A stretch of DNA of 64,000 bases from Marinobacter persicus. GTDB taxonomy: Bacteria > Pseudomonadota > Gammaproteobacteria > Pseudomonadales > Oleiphilaceae. Below, one piece after another: positions 1-11,818 of this stretch (its first letter is position 1; each line of letters opens with the position of its first letter). Made by a program: the position numbers and the translations under genes. Location: NCBI RefSeq assembly GCF_900114155.1, contig NZ_FOSC01000002.1, positions 307,501-371,500 on the forward strand, read 5' to 3'. Below the pieces are notes generated by a model. That model did no database searches. It saw nothing but the letters and a program-made list of their open reading frames with translations, and was not told the origin of the DNA.

Positions 1-18
1 TGAGCTAAGGAGACCGCC

Positions 19-1731
19 ATGAGTGAACAGGAAATCAAGGTTCCCGATCTCGGCGGCGCTGATGAAGTCGAGATCATCGAAATCACCGTCAGCGAGGGCG
101 ATTCGGTTGAGGCGGAAGACCCGATCCTGACCATTGAATCGGACAAGGCCTCGGTGGAACTGCCGTCGCCCGCTGCCGGCAAGATCACCAAAATCACCGC
201 CAAGGTGGGTGACAAGGTCAAGGAGGGCGATGTGGTCGGCATGATCGACGCCAGCGGTGAGGGTGCGAGCTCAGACGACGAGCCTGCCGAGGAGCCGGAG
301 AAAGAGCCGGCCGGGGCAGAGTCTGAAGAGAAGTCCGAAGACAAACCCGAAGAAAACGCCGAGAAAGGCGCTGACGAGCCAAAAGCGGAAGAATCCAGGC
401 CAAAGAAAAAAGGCGGCTCGCGTCAGGAAACGGTGAAAGTGCCGAACCTGGACGGGTTTGACGACGTGCCGGTGATAGAAATCAACGTGGCCGAAGGCGA
501 CACCGTGAGCGAGGAGGATCCGCTGGTGACGGTGGAATCCGATAAGGCCACGATGGAGATACCTTCTCCTTTTGCCGGCAAGATCAGCAAGATTCTGGTC
601 AAGGAAGGCGACAAGCTGTCCGAAGGCAACGATCTGCTGGAAATGACGGTTGAGGAAGACGGCGATGAAGAGCAAGAGGCTTCTCCGGCGGAAGGCAGTT
701 CCTCGTCGGAAAACGCTGAGCCTGAACCATCCGGAGACTCTTCGGAGCCGGCGCCGGGGAAGAGTGAGGCCGATACCAAGCCACAGGATTCCGGCTACGA
801 GCCACCGGCTCCGGGCACCAAGGTGCATGCCGGGCCCGCCGTGCGCAAGCTGGCGCGGGAATTCGGGGCGGACCTGACGCGCATCAAGGGCAGTGGCCCG
901 AAAAGCCGCATTCTCAAGGACGACGTTCAGGCCTATGTGAAAGGCCAGTTGCAACAAACCCAGAAGGGGGATGGAGCCGCCGGTGCCACCGGTGCCGGTA
1001 TTCCAGGCGTGAAGCTGCCGGACTTCAGCCAGTTTGGTGAGGTGGAGCGCGAAAGCATGTCCCGCATGATGGCGGCCACAGCCGTGAACATGCAGCGCAG
1101 CTGGCTGAACGTGCCGCATGTGACCCAGTTCGACGAAGCCGACATCACCGAGATGGAAAGCTTCCGCAAGGCGCAGAAAGCGGCCGGCGAGAAGAAAGGC
1201 ATCAAGATGACGCCGCTGCCGTTCCTGCTGAAGGCCTGTGCCGCCGCGCTGGCGGAACTGCCGCAGTTCAACGTGTCGCTGGACATGGAGCGCAAGGAAG
1301 TGGTGCACAAGAAGTACATCCACATCGGCATTGCGGTGGACACGCCGCACGGCCTGATGGTGCCCGTACTTCGGGACGTGGACCAGAAAGGCCTGTGGGA
1401 ACTGGCGGCCGAGAGCGCCGAACTGGCCCAGAAGGCCCGGGACAAGCAGCTGAAGCCTGCAGAGATGCAGGGTGCCTGCTTCACCATCACCAGCCTCGGC
1501 GGCATTGGTGGCACGGCCTTCACGCCGATTGTGAACACACCTGAAGTGGCAATCCTTGGCGTGTCCAAGGCGGCCATGAAGCCGGTGTGGGATGGCGAGG
1601 AGTTCCAGCCACGGCTGATGCTGCCGCTGTCACTGTCCTACGACCACCGGGCCGTGAATGGCGCTGATGCGGCGCGCTTTACCAACCTGCTAACGCAGCT
1701 GCTGGGGGATATTCGTACCTTGTTGCTGTGA
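19..1731 (+). CDS. aceF: Dihydrolipoamide acetyltransferase (E2) of pyruvate dehydrogenase
   Basis: This is the E2 core of the pyruvate dehydrogenase complex, which transfers the acetyl group from lipoyl-lysine to CoA in the cytoplasm. The 570-residue protein has two N-terminal lipoyl domains, with lipoylated lysines in ESDKASVE and ESDKATME. Each is followed by an acidic, Glu/Pro/Ser-rich linker. A peripheral-subunit-binding domain (HAGPAVRKLAREFG) precedes the catalytic domain, which ends in the active-site stretch SYDHRAVNGADAARF. The start is supported by AAGGAG at 7-12. The TGA at bases 1-3 is probably the stop of an upstream aceE, but that gene is outside the window. Two lipoyl domains instead of the three in E. 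coli is common in other gammaproteobacteria. Confidence 0.95.
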   Translation: MSEQEIKVPDLGGADEVEIIEITVSEGDSVEAEDPILTIESDKASVELPSPAAGKITKITAKVGDKVKEGDVVGMIDASGEGASSDDEPAEEPEKEPAGAESEEKSEDKPEENAEKGADEPKAEESRPKKKGGSRQETVKVPNLDGFDDVPVIEINVAEGDTVSEEDPLVTVESDKATMEIPSPFAGKISKILVKEGDKLSEGNDLLEMTVEEDGDEEQEASPAEGSSSSENAEPEPSGDSSEPAPGKSEADTKPQDSGYEPPAPGTKVHAGPAVRKLAREFGADLTRIKGSGPKSRILKDDVQAYVKGQLQQTQKGDGAAGATGAGIPGVKLPDFSQFGEVERESMSRMMAATAVNMQRSWLNVPHVTQFDEADITEMESFRKAQKAAGEKKGIKMTPLPFLLKACAAALAELPQFNVSLDMERKEVVHKKYIHIGIAVDTPHGLMVPVLRDVDQKGLWELAAESAELAQKARDKQLKPAEMQGACFTITSLGGIGGTAFTPIVNTPEVAILGVSKAAMKPVWDGEEFQPRLMLPLSLSYDHRAVNGADAARFTNLLTQLLGDIRTLLL

Positions 1732-1763
1732 GGCGGCGTAACGCCAAAGCCGTTGTAATAAGA

Positions 1764-1789
1764 CCCTGGCCTTCGGGCCGGGGTTTTTT
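1764..1789 (+). terminator. Rho-independent terminator after aceF
   Basis: An 8-bp GC-rich stem (CCCTGGCC / GGCCGGGG, one G-U pair) with a TTCG loop is followed by six T. It starts 33 bases after the aceF stop and closes the pyruvate dehydrogenase transcript. Confidence 0.9.
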
Positions 1790-1913
1790 GTGTCACTCAG
1801 GAGGGCTTGTTGATTTGTGCTCATAGCCTGGCTGTTTTGGTGGAGGCAAGGGGGCCCGGCACTCTTTCTTCCTACCTCTATGATAACGCTGGAAATTGGT
1901 TGCCGATAAACGC

Positions 1914-1941
1914 AAAAACCCCGGCGCAAAGGCCGGGGTTT
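1914..1941 (-). terminator. Rho-independent terminator of the porin gene
   Basis: On the minus strand a CCCCGGC/GCCGGGG stem is followed by TTTTT, 28 bases after the porin stop. The flanking A/T tracts make it usable in both directions, between two convergent genes. The rest of 1790-1913 shows nothing recognisable. Confidence 0.85.
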
Positions 1942-1968
1942 CTGCTGAGTTAACTTCTAACGGAAGAA

Positions 1969-3213
1969 TTAGAAGTTGTACTGCGCAGCGAACATCAGGC
2001 GGTTGGCGTCGCCATCGTCGCCGTTCACTTCTTCTGTTTTCAGGTACTGATATTCAACACCCAGCATCACGTTTTCCACTGGTGTCATCATGTAGTTTAC
2101 GTGAACTTTCTGGTTGGTTTCGGTTTGAGAGCGGACCGCTTCCAGCTGATTCTGGCTGTTTGCATAATCGCTTTCTGCGTCATCCCAGTCCATCTTGGCC
2201 AAACCGTAGCCAACGTTGACGCTGCTGCCATTTCCGAGGGAAAGGCTTGTGCCGATGGTGGCAGAGTAGCTAGAGATGGTTTCGATGTCGCCATCTACGA
2301 CGTAACCATCCGTGCCGTAATAGTTGTCACCAGTGCGCCACACATAGGTGTTAGCGCCATCGCTGTAGTTAACGGCGCCTTGGATGGAGAGCATGTCAGT
2401 AACATTGAATTTCGCGGCAGCGAAAGCAGCAAAGCCTATCGCGCTGTCATCGGCGGTACCTGTGTCGTAAGACAGCTGCTTAATGACGGCCGCAGCAGAA
2501 TAAGACATCATGTCGTTGGAGTCTTCGAATCGGGCAGTCAAAGCAGGGAGACTTTTCTTGGCTTCAACGTCACCAACAGCGGCATCGACTGTCTCTTGTG
2601 CGAGTGTGCCTGTGTCCTGATCAATAACCCACTGGGTAGTTGGAGCGCTTACCGCGCCAAGTGAACCCCGGGGATCTTCCAGTGCTACCGACAAGGGGCC
2701 GGTTGTATACCGGACTTGCTCCTCCCGATCTTGCATGCCGGGGTTGCCAGCGGTGCCATCGAAATCTAGCGTCGCAGTGGTGCCTACAAAGCTGTTGAAG
2801 TTAGACCATGTGCGGCCGGCCAAAACGCCCTTGTATTCGCCATATGCTTGGCGCAAGCGAAGGCTGCCTGCCGAGTTACCTGACCCGCGGAAATCACCTT
2901 CTACGAGGATTTTTACGCCTTCAGGTGTGACGGTCTTGATACCGACCCGACTTTGCTTTGCGTCAGCGCCGAGGTGACCAGTTACTTCATCATCTTCAGC
3001 AGCGCCAGTGTTGATCTTGGAAAAATCACCAGCTTGAGTCGAAGTAGCTGTGTCCTCATCGATATCGTAAGAAGCGTTCAGGCGTGCAAAACCATAAATG
3101 CTGGTCTCCCAATCGCCAGTTGGCACGTCAAGCGCAGCTGCCTGTCCTGCCATACCAAAAGCAGCCATTGCAGCCGTCGCTCGGATTGCCATTCTGAGTT
3201 TGTTGTTTTGCAT
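1969..3213 (-). CDS. Outer-membrane porin, DcaP-like
   Basis: A 414-residue outer-membrane beta-barrel protein. It has a signal peptide (MQNNKLRMAIRATAAMAAFG, cleavage near GQAAALD) and a mature start TGDWETSIYGFARLNASYD, typical of DcaP-like trimeric porins. The rest is alternating strands ending in an aromatic residue (LMFAAQYNF), the usual C-terminal signal for barrel insertion. The start at 3213 has GGAG eight bases upstream; an in-frame TTG five codons earlier overlaps that site and is less likely. Family members pass dicarboxylates or other small anions, but the substrate here cannot be read from sequence. It is divergent from the nuclease gene at 3353. Confidence 0.8.
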   Translation of the reverse strand: MQNNKLRMAIRATAAMAAFGMAGQAAALDVPTGDWETSIYGFARLNASYDIDEDTATSTQAGDFSKINTGAAEDDEVTGHLGADAKQSRVGIKTVTPEGVKILVEGDFRGSGNSAGSLRLRQAYGEYKGVLAGRTWSNFNSFVGTTATLDFDGTAGNPGMQDREEQVRYTTGPLSVALEDPRGSLGAVSAPTTQWVIDQDTGTLAQETVDAAVGDVEAKKSLPALTARFEDSNDMMSYSAAAVIKQLSYDTGTADDSAIGFAAFAAAKFNVTDMLSIQGAVNYSDGANTYVWRTGDNYYGTDGYVVDGDIETISSYSATIGTSLSLGNGSSVNVGYGLAKMDWDDAESDYANSQNQLEAVRSQTETNQKVHVNYMMTPVENVMLGVEYQYLKTEEVNGDDGDANRLMFAAQYNF

Positions 3214-3352
3214 CGTTGTTTTCTCCAATCATCAATTTGTTTTTGTTGGACCCAGAAAACAAGGTAGTTACGAAAGTGTGACAATTCAAACAGATTCGGC
3301 AGATATTTAGACGAATGTCTATGGAGTGATCGGTCGGTAGGAAAACATCTAT

Positions 3353-4831
3353 ATGTCGATGTTCGGCGTAAACCAACGAATGGCAAAGAAACCTTCACTG
3401 CTTTCCGGCGAGACGTTCGCCTTCCTGGATATCGAAACCACCGGCGGTAACCCGCAGCGGGATCGCATTACCGAGATCGGTATTCGTTTCTGGCGCGATG
3501 GTCAGGTGGTGGGCGAGTGGCAAACCCTGTTGAACCCTGAAACCCGCATTTCCGGATTTATCGAACAGCTGACCAGTATCAGCAATTCGCTGGTGGCCGA
3601 TGAGCCGGTGTTTGCTGATATCGCCAATGAGCTGGAGGAGCAGCTCCGGGGCAAGGTGCTGGTGGCTTACAATGCCCGGTTTGACTATGGCTTTCTGAAA
3701 GCGGAGTTTCGCCGTCTCGGCCATTTGTTTACGGCGAAAGTGCTTTGCACGGTGCGTTTGTCCCGGGCGCTTTATCCCCAGCACAAACGCCACAACATGG
3801 ATGCACTGATGGCGCGCCATAACCTGCCGCAGGTTCAGCGCCACCGGGCCATGGGTGATGTGGCCGCGATGCTGTCGTTTTTCGAGCATGTGCTGGCCGA
3901 GCGCGGCGCTGAAACTGTGGAGCCGGTGTTGGCAACCCTGCTGCAACGGCCCAGCACGCCGTCCCACGTGCCGGCTGAAATGCTCAGGGATTTGCCATCC
4001 CGCCCGGGTGTTTACCGGTTCTACGGCGATAACGATGTGCTGCTGTACGTGGGCAAAAGCACCAACATTGCCCAACGAGTGGCATCCCATTTTGCCGGGG
4101 ATCATCAATCCGGCAAGGCCCTGAGGATGTCCGAAAGCCTGCGCCGGGTGGCCTACACCGAAACCGCAGGCGAGCTGGGAGCATTGCTGTTCGAGCTCAA
4201 ACAAATCAAAAACCTGAGCCCGCTTTATAACCGCCGTTCCCGTGCCGCGAAAAGCCTGGTGAGCATTGCGCTGCAGGCCAATGCGGACGGTTATTTGGAG
4301 GCCGGTCTGGCAAGGGAAATCTCGCCCGACCGGCTGGGTGACTACTTCGGGCTTTTCCGCAGCAAACGAGACGCAGTGAATGCCCTGCGCGGCATTGCCA
4401 GCAAAAATGACTTGTGTGGCAAGTTGCTTGGGCTGGAACCGCAAGGGCCGGGCCCTTGTTTCCAGCGTTCGCTCGGCCGCTGCAAGGGGGCCTGCGAAGG
4501 TGCGGAAGATGTCACCCGCTACAACCTACGTATGCAGATTGCCTTCCACAACCTGCAATTGAAAACCTGGCCCTGGGCCGGTCCCGTGGCGTTGGTTGAA
4601 CACAATAAAGCCACGCAACGCACGGATTTTCTGGTGGTCTGGAACTGGATTCACATCGCTACCCTGCATAGCGAGCAAGACCTGGCTGACTTTGAGCCGC
4701 CCACCACTCCCGTCACCTTTGATCTGGATTCCTACAAACTACTGGCCAAGGCTTTGCTGGGACCGGAGCGCCATCATCACCGTGTGATTGAGATGCCGGC
4801 CATTCATCAGCCGTCGGTTGTGATGCCTTGA
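3353..4831 (+). CDS. DnaQ-type 3'-5' exonuclease fused to a GIY-YIG nuclease domain
   Basis: A 492-residue two-nuclease fusion. Residues about 20-185 form a DEDDh exonuclease: FLDIETTGG (exo I), YNARFDYGFL (exo II) and HRAMGDVAA (exo III). Residues about 210-300 form a UvrC/Cho-type GIY-YIG domain (PSRPGVYRFYGDNDVLLYVG, then KSTNIAQRVASHF). The C-terminal part is uncharacterised and carries a Cys pair near PCFQRSLGRCKGACEG. The protein is probably a DNA-repair enzyme acting on damaged strands, by analogy with Cho and UvrC. It is not the polymerase III epsilon subunit, which lacks GIY-YIG. The start at 3353 has AGGAAA upstream; an ATG at 3380 is an alternative. Confidence 0.85.
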   Translation: MSMFGVNQRMAKKPSLLSGETFAFLDIETTGGNPQRDRITEIGIRFWRDGQVVGEWQTLLNPETRISGFIEQLTSISNSLVADEPVFADIANELEEQLRGKVLVAYNARFDYGFLKAEFRRLGHLFTAKVLCTVRLSRALYPQHKRHNMDALMARHNLPQVQRHRAMGDVAAMLSFFEHVLAERGAETVEPVLATLLQRPSTPSHVPAEMLRDLPSRPGVYRFYGDNDVLLYVGKSTNIAQRVASHFAGDHQSGKALRMSESLRRVAYTETAGELGALLFELKQIKNLSPLYNRRSRAAKSLVSIALQANADGYLEAGLAREISPDRLGDYFGLFRSKRDAVNALRGIASKNDLCGKLLGLEPQGPGPCFQRSLGRCKGACEGAEDVTRYNLRMQIAFHNLQLKTWPWAGPVALVEHNKATQRTDFLVVWNWIHIATLHSEQDLADFEPPTTPVTFDLDSYKLLAKALLGPERHHHRVIEMPAIHQPSVVMP

Positions 4832-4911
4832 AAGGCCTATCCGCTTACTCCCGCACACGTTAGTATTAGTTCCGAAAGCTTCTTTTAAGACTGACTGATT
4901 GAGAGAGATCC

Positions 4912-6129
4912 ATGAACAAAGACCCCGTCTCCCGCGAACTGTTTGACGAAGTTATGGTGCCCAACTACGCCCCCGGGAACATCATTCCGGTGCGAGGCGA
5001 AGGCTCCCGCGTTTGGGACCAGGACGGACGTGAATTCGTGGATCTGCAGGGTGGCATCGCCGTGACCAGCCTGGGCCATGCGCACCCGGGGCTGCTGGGC
5101 GCCTTGTACGAGCAGTCCGAGAAAATCTGGCATTTGTCCAACGTCATGACCAACGAGCCGGCCCTGCGTCTGGCCAAAACCCTGTGCGACCTGACCTTCG
5201 CCGAACGGGTCTTCTTCGCCAACTCCGGCGCCGAGGCCAATGAAGCCGCCTTCAAACTGGCTCGCCGCTATGCCTGGGACAATACTGGCGCGGAGAAGAA
5301 CGAAATCATCTCCTTCACCAACTCCTTCCACGGTCGAACCCTGTTCACCGTCGCCGTGGGTGGCCAGCCGAAGTACCTGGAAGGCTTCGAACCGGCGCCG
5401 GGTGGCATTCACCACGCGGAATTCAACAACCTGGAATCGGTGAAGGCGCTGATCTCCAAAGAGAAAACCTGCGCCGTGGTGGTCGAGCCCATTCAGGGCG
5501 AAGGCGGTGTTTTGCCCGCCGATAAAGACTTCCTGCAGGGTCTGCGCGAACTGTGCGACGAACACGATGCGCTGCTGGTGTTTGACGAAGTGCAAACCGG
5601 CGCCGGCCGCACCGGCCACCTTTACGCTTACGAAATGTATGGCGTAACCCCGGATATCCTCACCAGCGCCAAGGGCTTGGGTGGCGGTTTCCCGATTGCC
5701 GCCATGCTAACCACGGAAAAAGTGGCCGCCAGCCTGAGCGTGGGCACCCATGGCAGCACCTACGGCGGCAACGCCCTGGCCTGCGCTGTAGCCCAGAAAG
5801 TGGTGGATACCGTCAGCCAGCCGGAAGTGCTCAAAGGGGTGAAAGCCCATTCCGACATGCTGCGTAAAGGCATGATGGACATCGGCGAGCGCTACGGCGT
5901 ATTCCGTGAAGTGCGCGGCGCCGGTTTGCTGCTGGGGTGTGTGCTGACCGAAGAATGGAAAGGCCGGGCCAAGGATTTTGTCGCTGCTGGTCTGGATGAA
6001 GGCGTCATGGTACTCGTCGCTGGCGGTGATGTGGTGCGCCTGGCGCCTTCGCTGATTATTCCTGAAACTGATATTGAAGAAGCATTGGCGCGTTTTGAGC
6101 GGGCGGTGGCAACACTGACAGGCCTTTAA
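4912..6129 (+). CDS. astC: Succinylornithine transaminase / acetylornithine aminotransferase
   Basis: A PLP-dependent class III aminotransferase of 405 residues, close to the 406 of E. coli AstC. In the arginine succinyltransferase (AST) pathway it converts N2-succinylornithine to succinylglutamate semialdehyde; such enzymes often serve arginine biosynthesis (ArgD) too. Visible signatures are [15 protein letters not shown], the cofactor aspartate in [15 protein letters not shown], and the Schiff-base lysine in [21 protein letters not shown] just before the ATG serves as ribosome-binding site. It leads astA, astD and astB, which makes the catabolic role most likely. Confidence 0.93.
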   Translation: MNKDPVSRELFDEVMVPNYAPGNIIPVRGEGSRVWDQDGREFVDLQGGIAVTSLGHAHPGLLGALYEQSEKIWHLSNVMTNEPALRLAKTLCDLTFAERVFFANSGAEANEAAFKLARRYAWDNTGAEKNEIISFTNSFHGRTLFTVAVGGQPKYLEGFEPAPGGIHHAEFNNLESVKALISKEKTCAVVVEPIQGEGGVLPADKDFLQGLRELCDEHDALLVFDEVQTGAGRTGHLYAYEMYGVTPDILTSAKGLGGGFPIAAMLTTEKVAASLSVGTHGSTYGGNALACAVAQKVVDTVSQPEVLKGVKAHSDMLRKGMMDIGERYGVFREVRGAGLLLGCVLTEEWKGRAKDFVAAGLDEGVMVLVAGGDVVRLAPSLIIPETDIEEALARFERAVATLTGL

Positions 6130-6202
6130 CTGCTCTTGGGTCGCACCTTGGTGCGTGCAGGCAGGAAGTGCCTGATTAGAGGCCTGCTTCAGGATAAGGA
6201 GG

Positions 6203-6352
6203 CTGTCGGGTACGGCTTGGAAGGAGTATCTGAAGCCATGGATGGCTTCAGCTAAGAGAACGACCGCCATGGAGGGCGGAAGTGCAGATTTTGCAGGAGC
6301 AAAAATCTGCCAGGGATGTCTCGAGCGTCTCCTGGAAAGCCGTACCCGACAG
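6203..6352 (+). repeat. Structured intergenic repeat, copy A
   Basis: A 150-base element with perfect 16-bp outer arms (CTGTCGGGTACGGCTT at 6203-6218, complement at 6337-6352). Inside are three smaller hairpins: the shared core GCCATGGATGGC at 6235-6246, CCGCCATGGAGGGCGG at 6264-6279, and a stem at 6284-6310. CAGGGATGT follows at 6311-6319. It sits between astC and astA, inside the likely operon, so it is more likely an RNA stability or processing element than a strict terminator. It shares core and layout with copies B, C, D and E. Confidence 0.85.
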
Positions 6353-6419
6353 ACTCCGAACAGGCAGCACCAAACAAGCAGGCCCCAAAAGCGGAAACTC
6401 CCAAACCAGGAGCCCAAGA

Positions 6420-7451
6420 ATGCTAATAATAAGGCCCATCCAAACCGACGACCTGGACGACCTCTACGAGCTCACCGGCGCCGCCGGCAACGGCCTGACC
6501 ACGCTCCCGCAGGACCGCGACATCCTGCAGCAAAAAATCCGCAAGGCCAGGGACACCTTCGAAGGCCGCTGTCCACCGGACGCCGGGCTCTACCTGTTTG
6601 TGCTCGAAGACCTGGAACAAAACCGCTGCGTGGGCGTCAGCGGCATCCAGGCCCGGGTAGGGCTGGACGAAGTATTCTACAATTACCGCCTGAGCATCAC
6701 CGTACACGACAGCCGCGAGCTGGACGTACACGTTCGCACCCCCACGCTCTACCTGACCAACGACATGACCGACGCCACCGAGATCGGCTCTCTGCTGCTG
6801 GCAGAAGACTATCGCGGTGGTGGCAACGGCCTGCTACTGGCCCGCAGCCGGTTCCTGTTTCTGGGAGAATTCCGGCAGCACTTCTCCGACAAAATCTTTG
6901 CCGAACTGCGCGGCATCTCCGATGACCAGGGCGTAAGCCCGTTGTGGGAAGCCCTGGGCCGGCGGTTCTTCGACATGTCATTCACCGAAGCCGACCGCCT
7001 GTCCGGGCTGGGCAACAAAAGCTTCATCGCCGAACTCATGCCGCGCTTTCCCATCTATCTGTCCCTGCTACCAGATAGCGCCAGCGAGGTGATTGGCCAG
7101 GTACACCGTGATACCCGGCCAGCCCTGAAAATGCTCCAGGCCGAAGGCTTCAACTTTAACGGACTGGTGGACATATTCGACGGCGGCCCGCTGCTGGAAG
7201 CCTTTCTGCACAACATCCGCAGCATTCGCCAAAGCACCCTGCGCCGCGTGGTGCAAGACGATTCCGTGTCCATGGACCATGGCGACAACCCGGTCATGGT
7301 CAGCAATGGTTCTTTCAGCGATTTCCGCGTGGCCATTGTCCCGGCCTGCGGTGACTCCCACCTGCGCTTACCGAAAGCGGTCATGGATGCCTTGCAAATT
7401 ACAGAAGATGACGAGGTGCGGGTCACGCCCTTGAAAGAGGTGGGGTTGTGA
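6420..7451 (+). CDS. astA: Arginine N-succinyltransferase
   Basis: The first enzyme of the AST pathway, which succinylates arginine using succinyl-CoA. The product is 343 residues (E. coli AstA is 344). It begins MLIIRPIQTDDLDDLYELTG, as in the AstA/AruG family, and carries YRGGGNGLLLARSRFLFLGE and SGLGNKSFIAELMPRFPIY. The start at 6420 has AGGAG seven bases upstream. The same frame is open back to 6282, but that upstream part lies in repeat copy A and encodes nothing family-like. Only one copy is present, not the paired AruF/AruG heterodimer of Pseudomonas. Confidence 0.93.
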   Translation: MLIIRPIQTDDLDDLYELTGAAGNGLTTLPQDRDILQQKIRKARDTFEGRCPPDAGLYLFVLEDLEQNRCVGVSGIQARVGLDEVFYNYRLSITVHDSRELDVHVRTPTLYLTNDMTDATEIGSLLLAEDYRGGGNGLLLARSRFLFLGEFRQHFSDKIFAELRGISDDQGVSPLWEALGRRFFDMSFTEADRLSGLGNKSFIAELMPRFPIYLSLLPDSASEVIGQVHRDTRPALKMLQAEGFNFNGLVDIFDGGPLLEAFLHNIRSIRQSTLRRVVQDDSVSMDHGDNPVMVSNGSFSDFRVAIVPACGDSHLRLPKAVMDALQITEDDEVRVTPLKEVGL

Positions 7452-7491
7452 GCAATACCTGTAGTAGATGAGGTTTTGTACCAAATTATGA

Positions 7492-9103
<1,612 letters not shown>

Positions 9104-9182
9104 CGCCTTGAGGGGCAAAGCACAAGGTTCACAACCCACGACTCACAACAACACTCAAGACAACAGAAAAGGGGCGCCCGCC

Positions 9183-10523
9183 ATGGTAACGCACGCAGTG
9201 GAAGCCAACTTCGACGGCCTGGTGGGGCCGACCCATAACTACGCCGGCCTGTCCTGGGGTAACGTGGCCTCGAAAACCAACGTGAACGCCGTGGCCAACC
9301 CGAAGGAAGCCGCGTTGCAAGGCCTGGCCAAGATGAAGCTGCTGGCGGACCGGGGGTATGTGCAGGGTGTGTTGCCGCCCCACGAGCGGCCACACATTCC
9401 CACCTTGCGCGCCCTCGGGTTCACCGGCAACGACGCCGATGTGCTGGCGCAGGCGGCTCAATCGGCCCCGGCCGTGCTGGCAGCGGTTTCTTCAGCCTCG
9501 GCCATGTGGACGGCCAACGCGGCAACCGTCTCGCCCAGTGCCGATACCGGTGATCACCGGGTGCATTTCACGCCTGCCAACCTCAGCGCCAAGTTCCACC
9601 GCTCCATTGAACACGAGGTGACCGGCCGGGCCCTGAAAGCCATATTCACGGACGAAAGCTACTTCGCCCACCACCCGGCCTTACCGTCGGGCAGCCACTT
9701 CGGTGACGAAGGCGCGGCCAATCATACCCGGTTGTGCAGCCGCTACGGTGAGCCGGGAGTGGAGCTGTTTGTCTACGGCAAAGCTGCGTTTAACGAAGCC
9801 GCGCCTGCGCCGGCCAGATACCCGGCCCGACAGACCCTGGAGGCTTCGCAGGCCATCGCTCGCCTGCACGGGTTAACCGCAGACCATACCGTGTATGCCC
9901 AGCAGAACCCGGCCGCCATCGACGCGGGTGTGTTTCACAACGACGTGATCGCCGTGGGCAACGGCAATGCGCTGTTCTACCACGAACAGGCGTTTCTGGA
10001 TGAGCAACGGGTGTTGGCGGATATTCGCCAGAGGTTGGCGGGCGTGGAACTCGAAGCAGTGCGGGTGTCTTCCGAAGACGTCCCGCTGCAGGACGCCGTG
10101 GCCTCCTACCTGTTTAACAGTCAGTTGCTGAATACACCCGACGGCATGCTGCTGGCTGTGCCGGGTGAGTGTCGTGAAATCGAAACCGTGAGCCGATACC
10201 TGGATGAGTTGTTGCTCAGCAATGGGCCGATCACCAGCGTTGAGGTGTTCGACGTCAAACAATCCATGCGCAACGGCGGTGGCCCGGCCTGCCTGCGCCT
10301 GCGGGTGGTCCTGACAGACGACGAACTGAAGGCCATGAATCACGGTGTGCTGCTGACCGATGACCTGTACCAACGACTGGTGACCTGGGTGGAGGCCCAT
10401 TACCGGGACGAGCTCACGCAAGCCGACCTGGCCGATCCCATGTTGCTGGAAGAAAGCCGCAAGGCTCTGGACGAGCTTACCGGCATACTTGGCCTGGGCA
10501 GTATCTACGACTTCCAGTTGTAA
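9183..10523 (+). CDS. astB: N-succinylarginine dihydrolase
   Basis: Hydrolyses N2-succinylarginine to succinylornithine, CO2 and two ammonia, step 2 of the AST pathway. The product is 446 residues (E. coli 447) and starts [20 protein letters not shown], a very conserved AstB opening. Later marks are [20 protein letters not shown] and the catalytic-region stretch [23 protein letters not shown] 9183 is preferred because it matches the family start, although the frame is open from 9108. The ribosome-binding site is only a modest GGGG. The last 19 bases overlap the 3' end of astE on the other strand. Confidence 0.94.
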   Translation: MVTHAVEANFDGLVGPTHNYAGLSWGNVASKTNVNAVANPKEAALQGLAKMKLLADRGYVQGVLPPHERPHIPTLRALGFTGNDADVLAQAAQSAPAVLAAVSSASAMWTANAATVSPSADTGDHRVHFTPANLSAKFHRSIEHEVTGRALKAIFTDESYFAHHPALPSGSHFGDEGAANHTRLCSRYGEPGVELFVYGKAAFNEAAPAPARYPARQTLEASQAIARLHGLTADHTVYAQQNPAAIDAGVFHNDVIAVGNGNALFYHEQAFLDEQRVLADIRQRLAGVELEAVRVSSEDVPLQDAVASYLFNSQLLNTPDGMLLAVPGECREIETVSRYLDELLLSNGPITSVEVFDVKQSMRNGGGPACLRLRVVLTDDELKAMNHGVLLTDDLYQRLVTWVEAHYRDELTQADLADPMLLEESRKALDELTGILGLGSIYDFQL

Positions 10524-11566
10524 GCTGGTGGCGCCGGCCGTACCAGCAGCCCCACCCGCTGGCCGACGGGCACAGCCGGATTCGGAAACACAATCGCCTC
10601 CGGCGCCGTGCCCACACGATAGCAGGTCTGGTCATCCTCCCAGATCATCGTGCCGGATGGATGCTCGGTAAAATTCGCCACATCGTCCGGCACATGGAAC
10701 CGGAACGATGGCCCGGTATTCAGAATCTCGTGAACTACCTCGAATACCGTCAAATGATCAAACGGCGGCCCCGCCTCCGGTGCCGGCAACCCCCGAAACC
10801 GCCGCCGCAATGCCTGTTCAATACCCCGGAACCGACGCAGGTCATTGTGGCCAAGCGGCTCCACCTTACCCAGCTCCACGGTAAAACTCTCCGCCCCTAG
10901 CAGGCTGGCGGAAAACGCCGAAAACACGGTGGATTCCTTGTGCTGGAGAAGCAGCGTCTCCACTTCGGCTTCCAGCAAAAACGCACACTGATCCGCGGGC
11001 GGCACTGAACGCCCTTCCACATGCGGATACAACGCAAACCGCTCCCGCTTCGAAGGCCGAATCGCCGTGTGCAGATCGTAATGGCTCAGCGCCAGCTCCT
11101 GATGCGCCATCGCAAACTGCCGACACATCTCCTCCAGAAACCGCGCCCGCCGCGCCTCCGGCAGCCCTTCGTATTGGCTCTCCCGATGCGCCCCATTGAA
11201 CAACCGGTTCAGATTCACATCCAAAAACCGTTCCCCCGCCACCATTGCGGGCGGGTTGCCAAGAATCAGCAACAGCGGGCAACCTAGCGACCACTCACCG
11301 GCCAACAACTCCGACACCAACCCGTTCAACACCTCAATCGGCGCCGTCTCATTGCCATGAATCCCGGCAGAGACAATCAGCGCTTCCTGGTTCAGGTTGG
11401 CCCGCCCGGCGGGTGGCGCGAACCACAGCATACCGGTGCCCTTGCGCGACACACGAGTGCCGTCTGGTAGCTCGGTTTTGGTTTCAGAGAGATCAGCAGA
11501 AGCGTGGGTAAGCGTGTGGGTAAGCCAGTCGCCGTGGAAATCGAAGAGATGGTTTGAAGCGTTCAT
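10505..11566 (-). CDS. astE: Succinylglutamate desuccinylase
   Basis: The last AST enzyme, a zinc-dependent carboxypeptidase-like hydrolase that releases glutamate and succinate. Zinc ligands are visible in [15 protein letters not shown] (His and Glu), with another His in [14 protein letters not shown]. The 353 residues make it slightly longer than usual, with extra C-terminal sequence. Start 11566 ([10 protein letters not shown]) has GGGGA upstream; the open frame to 11692 crosses repeat E and is not coding. In most genomes astE follows astB on the same strand. Here it is inverted, overlaps astB tail to tail, and lies downstream of aotM, so it is probably co-transcribed with the transporter. 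Confidence 0.9.
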   Translation of the reverse strand: MNASNHLFDFHGDWLTHTLTHASADLSETKTELPDGTRVSRKGTGMLWFAPPAGRANLNQEALIVSAGIHGNETAPIEVLNGLVSELLAGEWSLGCPLLLILGNPPAMVAGERFLDVNLNRLFNGAHRESQYEGLPEARRARFLEEMCRQFAMAHQELALSHYDLHTAIRPSKRERFALYPHVEGRSVPPADQCAFLLEAEVETLLLQHKESTVFSAFSASLLGAESFTVELGKVEPLGHNDLRRFRGIEQALRRRFRGLPAPEAGPPFDHLTVFEVVHEILNTGPSFRFHVPDDVANFTEHPSGTMIWEDDQTCYRVGTAPEAIVFPNPAVPVGQRVGLLVRPAPPAYNWKS

Positions 11567-11632
11567 ATAGTCCCCGTTAGTCAGGGATTGTGAGTTGACC
11601 GCAATTGAATCCCCGAAAAAACTCTGGGGCAG

Positions 11633-11818
11633 ACAGGCAGGAGGTTTCTCCCGGGAATTTCGAAGGCCATGGATGGCCTGAGATAAGCGCACATGGGTCT
11701 GGCCGAGCGCTTATGAAGCAAAGCTTCATGCGACAGCCGGACGACCGCAATCTATGATTGCGGGCCGGACCCGCTTGCGGGTGCTCGTAGCGGTTCCCGG
11801 GAGAAGCCTCCTGCCTGT
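11633..11818 (+). repeat. Structured intergenic repeat, copy E
   Basis: A 186-base element between aotM and astE. The 25-bp outer arms (11633-11657 and 11794-11818) have one mismatch. The interior holds several stems: GCCATGGATGGC at 11666-11677 (shared core), GAAGCAAAGCTTC, GCAATCTATGATTGC and CCCGCTTGCGGG. It is the longest and most branched copy, and its second box (ACATGGGTCT) is degenerate. Together with the tandem units that follow, it fills most of the 373-base gap at 11567-11939. Confidence 0.8.

Noticed and set aside
271..1350. Long minus-strand open frame opposite aceF
   Set aside because: It lies wholly inside a certain gene, has low-complexity His/Arg-rich composition and no ribosome-binding site; it is a shadow of GC-rich coding.
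3353..4831. DNA polymerase III epsilon subunit (dnaQ)
   Set aside because: The GIY-YIG domain and length of 492 residues do not fit the replicative proofreading subunit.
6282..6419. N-terminal extension of astA
   Set aside because: The extension lies in structured repeat A, does not resemble AstA proteins, and AGGAG marks the ATG at 6420.
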